Assembly (NCBI GenBank): GCA_020226215.1
Contig: CM035229.1
Location: 84,833,343 to 84,897,342 of the forward strand
Length of the DNA: 64,000 nt
Direction of reading: 5' to 3'
DNA from: Sindora glabra
Lineage: Eukaryota; Streptophyta; Magnoliopsida; Fabales; Fabaceae
The position numbers were made by a program, and so were the translations under genes. This document shows positions 11,521-23,882 of this stretch, one piece after another. The notes under the pieces were generated by a model, which had not been told where the DNA came from, did not search any database, and worked only from the letters and a program-made list of their open reading frames with translations. The number at the start of each line of letters is the position of its first letter. Position 1 is the stretch's first letter.

Positions 11521-12185
11521 AAAAATTTATAATAAAAGACTTTACGTTATGTTAATACCATTTAGTAATATTAGTGTTTAATTTATAAACATATATACAT
11601 GTAATTTGAAAAGTTTTTTGAGAAACTTTTTATAAGTTTGAAATAATTTAATATTTATAAATTTTGGTAATAGATAAAAAGTAATTCAAATTTTCATTAA
11701 AAATTAATTTAATATTGAAAGATAAATAGAGAAAAATGACAAATTAATACATGACAAATTATAAAAATAATACTTACCATAGAAAATAAGAAATATCACA
11801 ATTAATATATAATATATAGATATGGATATAATTGAGTAATTCTAAAGAGATTGATGTTAATATAATCATTTCGCTAGAAAATGAACTATAATTAATCAAG
11901 CATAGAATCATTGACTTGATATGCTTGTTTAACTTTTTTAGGAAGATGTTTAACATCGAAAAAGAGAGATAAATATATATTTTTATAATTTATGATTAAA
12001 AATAAGATATTTAAAACTATAATAATAAAAATAAAAGAATTTATTTTTTGTTAATTTTATTATATTTAAGTTATTTTTTATTATTTTAATATTTTATAAT
12101 TATATTTATATAAAAATTATTTTTTACCAAAACAACTGAATCAACTTACGTATTAATAAATAGAATAAACATATAAGAAAGATAA
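11521..12185. other. AT-rich spacer
   Basis: Includes the right-hand relative (about 11640-11830) of the dispersed repeat seen at 8440-8690. No gene seen. Confidence 0.5.
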
Positions 12186-12310
12186 ATGCTACTAATAGAG
12201 CCGGAACCTGGTATGTTGTTCCACCCGGAGATCCATATCAAATTGCTCGAAGTGAAATCGAAGGTTATATCGGCGGCATTCCATGCTTTTTCATCAACAT
12301 CCTGCGATTT
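12186..12310 (+). other. Short coding-like island, unrecognised
   Basis: A sharply less AT-rich stretch between AT-rich flanks. It is open in two plus frames: an ATG frame containing EPGMLFHPEIHIKLLEVKSK, and a second frame containing GTWYVVPPGDPYQIARSEIE. I do not recognise either peptide. The ATG frame then runs into a CTTTTT repeat (about 12346-12377) and stops at 12386. It may be an exon fragment captured by a transposon, or chance. Confidence 0.25.
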
Positions 12311-12419
12311 CGTTTTTTCAATTTTTTGTTCTTTTGTTGTCTATTCTTTTCTTTTTCTTTTTCTTTTTCTTTTTGTTAGTTTTTGATTGATTTTCAATTT
12401 GTCAATTTGTGTATCGGTG

Positions 12420-13380
12420 CATTACTAGGAAGGATAGAATGCGTGTTAGGCCCCCACGTGATGGCTTAAGCTCACCAACACCGAGTCTTCTAAGGAAAAG
12501 TACGAAAAACTAGGAAACTTACTTGCAATTGCTTAGCGGCCTTATTATATTTACTTGTAAGCTCTCTCTTCAAACAACCAACAATCAAATAATTAGAATA
12601 GCGAAATAATACACAAAAAAACTCTCAAATTTTAGGAAAAAATCACATACAAAAAGAGATATATCCACTTGAATAAAAATATTGCAGAATATGATTGTAA
12701 AGAACTTTAATTATAAATTCACTACTTTTGTTTTTATTATTCTATATCTCCCTTGAATATTTATGAAAATTCTCGCATATAATTTCTAATATATACGAAT
12801 ACCTTAAAAGTTAAAATGACAAATATTTCATAACTATTTAATTATTTTACAATTATCTTTCAATTATTTTATTCAAATAAATTTTTATATAAAGTATGCA
12901 TTATACGTTCATTTATTTAAATTATTTTTTAATTATATATTATTGGTTTGAGTATTGAAGTCTTTCTCAAAAGTAAAATATTAATTAATTAATTCATTAT
13001 ATCTATATTTTAGAAATTTCTGGGAAGATTTCAATTCAGCAAGAATATTAAATTTTTATTGGAATATGTTGATGGAGAAGGAAGATTAGGAAAATGAAAA
13101 ACTAGAGAAATGCATAATCTAAATTAAATCTTTGATTAAAGTCAAAAAAAAGAAAGAAATAAAAAATTATTTTTAATTGATAAAGTCAAAATATTGATTA
13201 ATAATGGCATATCACAACAAACCATAAACTAAAGAATGAAATCAGAAAATCACATCAAAACAGAAAAAGTGATCAGAAAATTTTCACCTTCTATTCTCAT
13301 TGTAACTTTCTTTTTTTTAATTTTTAAACTTCCATCTAAAAAAATACTCGTAAAAGTAAAAAAAAAAAAAATCAATTCTA
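12420..13380. other. Intergenic spacer
   Basis: Mixed then AT-rich sequence with no open frame or element end that I can support. Short complex stretches at 12420-12560 were not recognised. Confidence 0.4.
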
Positions 13381-13580
13381 TTATCCTATTATAGATGAAT
13401 GCAGAGATAGATTTCCGGAAGTTCCGGGGCTTTTTCAGCACCTTGCCCCGCCTTCCCCTTCTTTTTCTCATACTACAACAGTTCAACGCCACCAGTACAT
13501 CATCTGTCCCTTCTTTTTCACCTTTTGCTGTCGCTACCAAATGCTACATCATTGGGTGGTCCGCGCGTGCCTGGAGATCA
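13381..13580. other. GC-richer island, unrecognised
   Basis: About 200 bases of markedly higher GC. Overlapping open frames exist on both strands: plus 13395-13592 (65 codons) and minus 13540-13250 (a basic peptide with RKRRGRRGK). Neither resembles a known protein to me and no splice context is evident. It could be a gene fragment or an old regulatory or transcribed remnant. Confidence 0.25.
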
Positions 13581-16512
13581 GAGATTTATTAAATTTTATT
13601 TATTTTACATAATATTAAATTAATAAATAAAATTTAAAAATAAATAAAATTTAATGGTTTAAATTAACAATATATAAGGTCATTGAAGGTTGGAATGACT
13701 TTAACCAACCCAAAGTTAGAGTAATTTATAATAATATCTCTACAATTTTAATTTTTTTTAAGAAAAATTTATATGTAATCCCCCAAAATTTTATACATTT
13801 TAATTAAAATTTTTAATAAATTATCTTTCACTCTCTCTAAAATTCTTATTGTAACTTTATCCCTGTATTAATACAAGTGATACATCATTACTACCATTAA
13901 AATTTATTTTAAGTTGTAGCTACAGTGATCATTGCCACATCGATGGTGAGAAACTCTCATCTCTCGTGCGGATTTAGTATAAAAATAAAAGGATCTTCTT
14001 TTTTAGCTAAGGATACTATTGAAATTTCATATTTATAATAATTCACTTACAATTTGAAAATAAGAGTTTCAAAATATAAAAATGAAATATTTCGCTCTAT
14101 TCTATTAAATCAATTAATGTGTAAGATTTAAAATTGAAAAAAGATTTATATAATTTCGTTAAACTCCAGAAAAGAGTAATATATTTTACTCTGCAATAAA
14201 AATATAATATTTATTATTATATTATTATTTATAAAAATTTTATTATATTATTCATTTTTATATTTATTACTTATTCATATGATATAAAAGGAATACGTAG
14301 AAAAAAATTTGACAGGAATGTGTTGTTTTATAGTAGAAAAATGAAAGGAACAGCGGTACAAAAGGAAGGAAAAAGGAAAAAATATTATAGCAAATGCTAA
14401 CCATGACAATCCAATTATAGTTAAATATTAATTACTAATTTTTAACTAATAATAAATCAAATACTATTAGAATTATATTTATTAACATATTCCTATTTTT
14501 AATATCGTAATTAAAAAGACAGCACTTTTTTATTTTTTATAATTTTTTATTTAATAATGCAATTAATAAGAGAGAGGTATTAGGATATTTTCTATTTATT
14601 TTTTAATTTATTTTCTTTATTTCTTTATATTTTTTTCCTTTTCCAGCTTTGCATTTGAGCAAAATCATTTCCAAGTAAAAATTAATCATCATTCACTTTA
14701 CTATTTAGTAACAAAATGATTTAAAATATAATTTATAATTAAAATCAACTTTCTTAATTTAAATCTTTTTAATAAAAGAGCAATATCTTAAAAAATAAAA
14801 TAATACAACTCATAAAATATTTAAAGGTAAGAGGAAGAAGGAAAAATAAAAAGAAATAAAGAAAAAAAATGAGATGAGTGGTCATCAAAATAAAACTGGT
14901 CAAGAGATAAAAATTCTTTAAAAATGCTCCTTGGAAGGGTCAAACTCAAGATTAGAGCTCTACACCATCATCGCAATATATACTATTAAAATATGCTTTC
15001 ACAAAATACATTTTACATTAAAATTTACTTCATGTTCATTTCAAAAGAAATACATAATATTAATTAATATTTTAACATAAAACTTATATTATGATATATT
15101 ATATACTTTATTTTGTTATAAATTTTTAATAATAAAAATGTTATATATTTATTTTTTTTATATTAGTATCATCAAGTTTAACTACCGAACCAATCGGTTC
15201 AACCAATTAAACCCTGATTCGTTAATTTTTCTGGTTCATCGTCCATTTTTAAAATATTGCAAGAGAAGGAGACCAGCAGCTTCTTGGTTGATTTTGACTG
15301 GAAAAATCGTCTAATTAACAGTCATGTATTACGCGGTGAATGATAAACAGAACACGTCTTAAAAGTTAAAGTCCAATCTTGTTTTTGGACACTGTTTCGC
15401 CGAAAGGGGTACAGACAGAGAGGAAGGGGATGGTGACCGACCGATGAGTTTATTTATTTAGTTCTAACTACAAACAACACTGACATTTACGAAGCTCAAC
15501 CGAAACCATCTTGCAATTTCTCGGTAACGTTGCTAAAAGAAAAGGACTGTGCAAATTCTCCGTCCTTACTTGAATTTAGCATTTTATTTATAAAATTCTA
15601 AAATTTAAAGTATCGTGGCGAATTTTAGAATTGTTTTATTAAAATTATTTATTTTTTCATAAATTATTTTTTAATGACTGTGATTAAAAATTATAATTTA
15701 ATAATTTTTAAATTATTATATCATTTTAAATTTTAAATTTTTTGAAAAATCATAAAATTCACATGCTCCAAAAAATTAGATTTCACTAACACGTAACAAC
15801 GTTATTAATGTCTTCCGTTTTCATTTTGAAAACAAATCAAACAACGGCTAAAACTAAAGTGACAATTTACATCATTTGAGTTTTGTTAAATATGTTAAAA
15901 TAATTTATTCGTTTAATAATTTTAATTAATTAAATTTATATTATAAAATTATTTATTAAATTTTATAATTTCTTATTTTTAAATTAAAATTTTTAAATAA
16001 TAATGAAATATTGTTTTAAATTTTTTTATATATATTTATTTATGATTAAATATTAATTATTTCTAAATAAAATTTTTAAAAATTTAAATAAATTAATATG
16101 TAATTCGAATTTAAATAAATCTATCATATTCATATTAAAATATAGTATAGAAATTGCCAACCAACTAAAACTATGCCAAAAACAAGTCCAAATCACCTCA
16201 GATGAGCCGAAGATGCCAACGTCCGTGTCTCCTGACCCGCCCTTTATTTGTTTATTATACACGCCGGATGGCAGGTCCATCAAAACCAGCCGTGTATGCT
16301 AATATTATCCATTTAATATTTAATTCACTTTTTTTTTTTTTCCAATTGGATGGATTAGCACTAAAGGTCTTTGAGCAGCTGACAAATCTCAAGCCCATGT
16401 TTCAAAAAAAATTCTTCGAATTAAAGATATTTTATAAAATAATAATATCACGCGAAAAAGATAATATATATGTTTTTCAACGAATATAAGATTTTAATGC
16501 TTATATTATCAA

Positions 16513-16543
<31 letters not shown>

Positions 16544-16691
16544 ATCGGATCAAGTTGATTATAATAAGATAAATAGGAAAAGTTAACATAAAATATATAG
16601 GACACATTCTTTCTGGCCCCCAAATTTATTATTGTACATTGATATGAATGAATCGCGGTGAATCAAAAAGATCATATGTGCAAAACCCAAA
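13581..16691. other. Intergenic spacer 3' of the glycosyltransferase gene
   Basis: Mostly AT-rich. Around 15176-15240 an ACCGAACC..GGTTCAACC repeat motif common in plant transposons is visible. A more complex stretch at 15270-15560 and another at 16190-16310 carry no recognisable gene. The last few hundred bases probably include the 3' UTR of the minus-strand GT14 gene. Confidence 0.45.
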
Positions 16692-19600
16692 TCAATTGAA
16701 TTGCATAATCTTAGGAGCAAACCTAAGCAGTCTATCTAAAGCCTGAGGCATGAACTTCCTCGCAAACAAATGACACACACTGCTACTGTTCCCATTATAC
16801 ACACATCTGCTTCCGTGCCTTAACCTCTCCAAAAATTCACGAGTGACATCTCTTCTCCAGTACTTGGATGGATGGGGTCCACCCTTTGACCAATCAACCC
16901 AAGTCAAAGTCCTGTTTGAGTTCTTCTTCCAAAACTTGATACTGGCTAGTGTGGGCAAGTAATGCTCATCACTGTAACACGGTGGCCTGCAATACCTCTT
17001 GAACACCGGGAAATATTGTCGGTCGGAGACAACAGCCACGGCAAGTGTACGGTCTATTTGAAACCATTGAGATCCCTTTCTCCATTGGGACAACCAAACT
17101 AATGGCCTCATTCTGGGATTGTAGCGGCCACGGCCTACTGCACCTGGCAAGTCGTAGGCTTCCACAAAATTTTTGGTTGAGTTCATGAGGTAACTGTAGA
17201 TGGTAGAGAAATTGAATAAAGGAATGCATGATTCTGAGAGCAGAACAAAACGCCGATTGGAGAAGTCAAGTAGTGCATTGGCTAGTAGACGACGTTCAGC
17301 TTCTATCATGCTAACCTCACCCCATCGCACATCCTGCATTTCTTATATCAAATCAAATCAATTCAAAATTTCTGTTTTCTTTTTCGTAGATCAGCAAGCT
17401 CAAAGCAAAGAGGGATGTTTTGATTTCTTGAATCTTCACAATTCACATGTATAAAATTGGCACTAGTCTAGCTACCATGTTCAAGCCCATCAATAGAAAT
17501 GGGCTCGATCCGTTTAGATGGCATTGCCCATTATAGGCCCAAGATAAAATTGAGCTTTTACAGATTCATTCTTGCTATATCATATGAAAGTTTATCATCT
17601 GTGAATTCGTTTATTAAATATGTATATATAATTTATTTAATAATTTTAATTAATAAAATTTATATTTAAAATTATTTATTAAATTTAATTATTTATTATT
17701 TTTCATAAAAATATTTATAATTATAAATAAAATATTATTTTAAATTTTTATCATTATTTTATTAAAATAAAAATTTATTATTAAATTATTAATTATTTTT
17801 CATATAAATTCTTTAAAAACTTAAAATAAATTTTTAAACTAATTAATACGTTAATCCAAATCTAAATAAATATATCATGTTCACGTTGAAGTTATCGTAT
17901 TGTCTTAAAAATTAGCACTCTGTATAAAAGTATGCTTTTATAAAAAAACTGAAAAAAAGGAGTGCTTTTTGGTATATACATGTGTTTTCTTGAGAGCAAC
18001 TTAGAGAGAATAAGAATACACTTTAGTAATTCATCTTTTCTTGGGATTAATTGTAGAATAGAAGAGAGAAAGCACGAAGAAAGGAATTAAGAAAAGCAGT
18101 TTGGGGAAATGGAGAAGAATAGAATTTTTGGAAGGTGCAAAAAGGAGTGGAATCGAAGAAAAGTATGGAGCAGATTGCTTCCGCAGCTCAACCACAGAAG
18201 CAACCGAAAAGAAAAGAAATCAAATTCCAGAGATTCAGAGAACTTACTACATGCTAGTTAGTGTTTCTTGTGTTTAACTTTCCATGATTATTAGGACTCA
18301 AACTGCGAGAAAAATAAGGGCTTCTAGAAAATATGGCAGGTACAATTCTGGAGGCTTAGCTGGTATCTGATGATTTGATCTCTCAAAGCCTCATTTTAAG
18401 TCAATCTTCAAAGTATCTGACCATGAATTATGACCCGGGTCCAGGGCTGGGCCAGAAATTTAATAATATGTCCAAATCTCATGTGGAATAAACTTGCAAA
18501 TACAGAAGTGTTGCATTTATCTATAATTCCCTATCAAGTGAATTTCTCATCCCGTGAGATTCATAATATAATAATAAGATTAATATTTATCTCCCTTCCT
18601 TGCACTTTCAAACAAATTAAAATTATTTAAAATCTTCTGTTTAGAAACGTGATAAGTCTAATTCTTATTACTTTAACTGGACTATTCAAAACTGCAAATT
18701 TAAATATTCAATCAATTGTGCCTTTGATTAATTAATAAAATATCTCTTTCGTTTCTTGTTTTAGTTTTAAACAGGAAATCTTTATTTTATTTTTTTAATA
18801 TATAATTTCTTGAATTAAGCAAAATATTATATTGTAGAGGACTATAGGATTAGATTTCTAAACAATTAAATGCAGAAAATAGTTTTGCACCAATTCTGAT
18901 TATACCCAGATGGCATTGTGAGTTGTCAGCAAGCAATAATAATAGAGAGAGAAGAGATGATAGAACGTCAAAGTAAGCTATATTATTGAATTTCGAATCT
19001 CAGATCCATGAAAAGGAAAAACCCGTTTCAAGGAAATGAATACGAAGGCAATGTTTGTGCTACTTATATGCATGACGCAGTGGCGGCAATGCCATGCGGT
19101 GTGGGCAAATAAAGCTGTTCTTATGGCTGCTTAGACTTTGAGTATATCAGAAGACAACTAAGTCTAATCTATGTTACGTTTTCGGTACAAGATCTAACAT
19201 ATCTGATGCATGTAATGTATTCAATGATTTGAAGCAAGAGATGCAAGAGATTAAGAAATTATATTTGATTGAAATACACAATTTTTATTTTGCCAACTCA
19301 AGATCAAATTCACTAACTGGATTTTGTAATGCAACAGAAATTGATGAAGAAGAAATGGAAAAAGTGCATGCCCATCAACTGTTTGATGAAAAAAGGCGGG
19401 AAGGACTAGGAACTGACCTTGCTAGGAATTCTGCGGCCATAAAATACTGAACTTTCAGAGACTGTTTCATTGAAAGATGGACGGGAATGGACGTAGATAG
19501 AGTAGAAGCCTTCATTTCCTTTGAAGAATCTGTCCCACAAGGGAGCCAATGGCAGAGACCCTTTTGTCAAAAACAAAAAAGCAACCTTCGGTGTCTGTCT

Positions 19601-20059
19601 GAATGGCAACTCCTTAATCCGAGGTACCAACGATGCTCTCCACAACAATTCTGCCTCGCTCATATCATGCATCACCTTCGGAGGTCGCAAAAATTGTTTC
19701 AAACCATTTCCGGTTGAGATCGCTTTTGTCTGATTCAATGTCGAAACTTGAGTCTGATTCGAAGAAACTAATGAAACGGTGGAATATGAAACGTTTATCC
19801 GGTTGGATGAGGGGGAAACGGGAGATGAGATTGTAGAATATGGTTTGAATGAAAGAGACGGAATAAGGTATTGCTGGATTTGAAGGGTGAAAGAGAAGTC
19901 TTTGAGATAGAAACTGAGTGTGATTCCAAGGAGCAGACCGGAGCCGAACACCAGAAAATGGGAGAACAAGTTGAGCAGGCGGAATTGTGCATTGAACACC
20001 TTGGGGTGCGAGGCTGCAGCTGTGCGCTGTTGTTCTTGCTCTTTACTATCACTCTTCAT
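16692..20059 (-). CDS. GT14 family (DUF266) Golgi glycosyltransferase, BC10-like
   Basis: Two exons on the minus strand, 20059-19418 and 17333-16692, each 642 nt, joined in phase 0 by a 2084-bp GT-AG intron; 427 aa. ATG 20059 is the first in-frame ATG. It is a type II membrane protein: a short basic cytosolic tail, one membrane anchor at about 28-51, a Ser/Thr-rich stem with sequons at N89, N101 and N109, then the lumenal core-2/I-branching-like domain from ~155 to the end. Family signatures seen are FLFLTKGSLPLAPLWDRFF (161-179), IYVHSRP, AERRLLANALLD, FVLLSESCIPL, WRKGSQWFQIDR (298-309), YCRPPCYSDEHYLPT and TLTWVDWSKGGPHPS. Plant GT14/DUF266 members include rice BC10 (wall strength) and the arabinogalactan glucuronosyltransferases; the exact donor and acceptor cannot be read from sequence. 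The C-terminus looks complete. No frame damage. Confidence 0.95.
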
Positions 20060-20116
20060 GGTGATGGCAGCAAGGGCGATTGCAATTGGTAATGGAGAAT
20101 TGGCGATAAGAGACAA

Positions 20117-22225
20117 GTTTGATTCTACACTTAAAAAAAGATTCTTAAATTCATCCTAAAACAATACCATGTACTCTGTACTGTATATGAGCTGCTTAAT
20201 GCTGTATTATTAATTACGTGCTAGGAAGGAAATGCTTTTAATGCTAGCAATCTAGAACCAGTAAATTAGGTGAAATAAAAATGATTTTTTCTACTCAAGG
20301 AAGGAATTATTGTGAGCGTGCTGTGCATTCCGACAATTCGACGGTTTACAAATTTTTTTTATTATAAATATTTATTTTATATGAATGTTTATAAAATATT
20401 ATAAATTATTTTTAATTTTTCTATTAATTATTATAATTAAAATTCAATTAGTGATACTTATTAATTAATGTATTACTTAAGAATTAGTACCTTGTATTAT
20501 ATTACGAATTTTACACATTCACAAATAAGAAAAACTTTCATATATTATTCTATTATCTTCATTTATTTTTTTTGTCATTCTAATTTTATTTTTATAACAC
20601 ATTATCAACACAACTCTCTTCTTTTAAGTTTGAGTTTGAAAGAAAATAATTATTCTTTTGTTTTTTAAATTCTTTCCATTGAATTTTTGAGTTTATATGG
20701 AAAGGATTCTTCTTTTATTATTATTTTTTTATAACTTCATTTCGTGCAACAAATAAACTAACTTATAACTTACTGACTTAGTCAATAAGTTATAATCTAA
20801 CTTTTAAAGGTGTTTCTCTCACTAACTTATAAGCTATTCCAGGTAACTTATAAGTTCTGATTTAATAAGTTACCTAGAGTAGCTAGTTGTACAAAACATA
20901 GCTTATATCTCTTGCTTTCAATCCATACTTATAAGTTATTTATAAATTTTAAAACTCTGAGGGATAGGATAATTGATTTTCTTTTCTTTTTTTATTTTTC
21001 TAAGATTAAAATTGAAGATATATTCAATTGTAGGTTAACTTGGGTTCTTATACTCTATGTGAATATTCTATATTTGATTGGCTTTTTGTTCCTTCAAATT
21101 CATGATTTATTTTCTTTAATTGTAAGTTTTCTCACTACAATTGACTTTGGTATATAATTTGTTAATAGAAATTGTTAAATATATATGTAGTTTCATTCAT
21201 GGTCAGTGGTTAAGGTTGAATAGGTTGCTTGAATTTATTTTTCATTAAACTATTATTAGAATAGAGTAAAAATTGAATGAATTGTATTTTACATTTGGAG
21301 GTTAGAATATGATTTAAATAGTAGCAAATTCTATTTTTTTTTCTATTAATGTGGTATATTGAACTTGCAGGTGTTTGGATAAAGATGAAGAATAATTATT
21401 TGTTTGGATATTATTATATGACTTAAGAACTGAACAAGTTCTCTTAGTCTATTATATAAATATTTTGGATATTTGTAAAAAATAAGGATACAAATGAGTC
21501 AAGTTAAGCTGAACATTTATATGTTCAAATTTAAGCTCAGCACTAATAAACAAGGTTGAGGTCAAACCAAATACAAGCCTAAACAAACTTATTCGAACAT
21601 AAACGTGCAACACATTATTTAGTTTGAATTTTTAAATCAAGCTTAAATTAATCAAGCCAAACTCAAACTTAAATTACAAATGAGTGTAAACGAGTTTAAT
21701 CAACATTGATTTTTTATTTAATATATATTACATCTTATTTATATTTATTTATACCTTAATAATATAAAATTCATATTTTTTGTTATTCACATATTATATT
21801 TATAACATATTATATTTATATTATTTAAATATAATATAAAGATAAAAATATATTTTATAACTAAATTAGTTTAAGCTCATAAATATTAAGGACCTTGCAA
21901 TTAGTTAATTATAGCGTGCTACTAAGGTCGAGGAATAGGCCATAGAAGAAGATAATGCCTAAGAAACCCATCCAACTGTAAGATAAACAACCTAGCAACC
22001 CAATAAAATGCACTTATGAATTAATCAGTAGCCTTTAGATCTCATATGATTTTAAGACCGAGTATCCAAATAGCTTTAGAGTCAAGTAAAAAAAAGAGTC
22101 ATGGGGAAGGAAGTGCATAAGGAAATCAAATTAAGATTCCTACACCAACTATGTAAATAAATTATGCTAGTTAGGTAAAATCTTTTCTAGAAATTTAGAA
22201 ACAAATTCTTTATAGAGAGAAAAAT
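20117..22225. other. Intergenic spacer with MITE-like repeats
   Basis: Contains the upstream region of the GT14 gene; no clear TATA box was found. At 20755-20935 ACTTATAAGTTA-type inverted motifs recur in both orientations, typical of small hAT-like MITEs. At about 21490-21700 AAGCTNAAC/GTTTGAG-type stretches recall another common plant MITE family. Boundaries could not be fixed. No coding sequence seen. Confidence 0.4.
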
Positions 22226-23861
22226 TGTCACATCCTAAGTATTTTATAATTTTATTTTAATTATTATTAATTATGTACAGTTACTAGTAATTAAGATTAT
22301 TATGAATAGGTTTAGGATGATATTTTGATTTAATAAAATATAATTTTATGAAGGAAATAAGTATAATTAAATTAATTATAGGTTTGTATGAAATTAAAAA
22401 TTATTTCATTTATTTGTTTATATGGTACTTTATATAGGTGATACTTAATAGATTGTTGTGTATATGTTTATGGTAAGATTATATCTAAGGAGATCAAGGT
22501 TTAATAATTAAAATAAGAGGGATAGAATTTAATGTGAGTTAATGTATAGTCATAATCTAGTTAGGATGTATGAAGAACAATTAGGACTCAATTTTTTCAA
22601 AATATCCTTGGTCACCTTGAAAATTATCAAAATGCCTTTTTTATATATAAAACCCCTAACCAATTTTTTCCCCATTTCTTTACTTCCTCAATTAACCACC
22701 TCCTGTTTTCCTTCTTTCTTTCACATTTCTTTAAGATTCAAGTTGCTTTACAGAGATTTAACTAAGTTTCTTCAAGGATTTGCCATCAAATCTCATTTAT
22801 ATAAGGTAATCTATCTTAGAATTTGGAGTTTGGGTGGCATTTCTATTCTCGTGTTATGGTGGAAGGATATTAAGGATTTTAGGTAAATCTTCTAATTTTC
22901 TACATGATTAGATGTGATTAGGTCAAATAGTTGATCTTTCTCTACTTCTCCATCTCCTTTGTATCATAGGTAAGTAAATAATCTATTTATGTTTTATGTT
23001 TTACAAGATTTTTCATAATAAAATAGCTTAGTGTTGAAAAAAATTTAGGGATTTGTTGTTTGATTATGTGAGTTATGTTTATAGTGGATGATTATGGTGT
23101 CTTATACCTTGAAAATGAGTTTGGATAATGAATTAGTTTGGATTATAGCTTATGTGAAGCATATATGTTAATTTAAGGGAAAATTGACTATTTTTGTAGT
23201 GATTTCATAGCAAATCTATAAACTCTGGGCATTTTACTCGAGTATATAAGCAAATATGGCTTTAAAGTTACTCTCTAGATACATATGCTCAACTATATAC
23301 TCAAGTATAACAATATATGTGGCCATAAGCAAATATATATTCAAATATGAGCACCAAAATTACTTTCTAATTGCTTATACTCAAGTATGCTAAACAATAT
23401 TGTTACATTAAATTTTTAGTCATATCTCATTTGTTTTACATTTGTTTTTAGGAAACTATATGTCCTTAAAAAGGTAATTAAGTCTATTTTCCAATAAAAA
23501 TAGTTTGATGTTGAAATCTTATGTATATTTTGAGATATTACTAAATTAGTGAAAAAAGCTTAAGAACTTTAATAAGCAAAAAATTGAATTTTCTTGGATT
23601 AACTTGTATAAATCATAGTTACTTCATATTTTATCCATTTTTAGCATATAACTATCCCACAAAAGGTTATTCGAGTTTAGTTTCATATGAAATAAATTAC
23701 ATAGCTAATATATTCATAACCTTTTAATTAATTATAAAATACTATCCAAGGTCAAGATAGAATAGTATATGATAAATAAAAGATAGTTATATGAATTATA
23801 ATAATAAAATGAGATAGTTATATGAATCATAATAATGAAATGAGATTGTAGAGTTATGACA
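22226..23861 (+). mobile_element. LTR-like remnant, Ty3/gypsy type (plus orientation)
   Basis: Starts TGTCACATCC and ends GAGTTATGACA, the end shared with the LTRs at 8905 and 62153. It has an LTR-like middle: a short TATATAAAACCCC promoter-like stretch at ~22650, then pyrimidine-rich sequence, then a GTAAGTAAAT motif near 22970. The flanking 5-mers differ (AAAAT and ATGTC), so the limits are uncertain. An open frame at 22542-22886 lies inside and is not a gene. Confidence 0.4.
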
Positions 23862-23882
23862 ATGTCAAATCATGTTTATATG

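Noticed and set aside
22542..22886. 114-codon plus-strand open frame
   Set aside because: Lies within LTR-like sequence, hydrophobic and AT-driven, no family resemblance.
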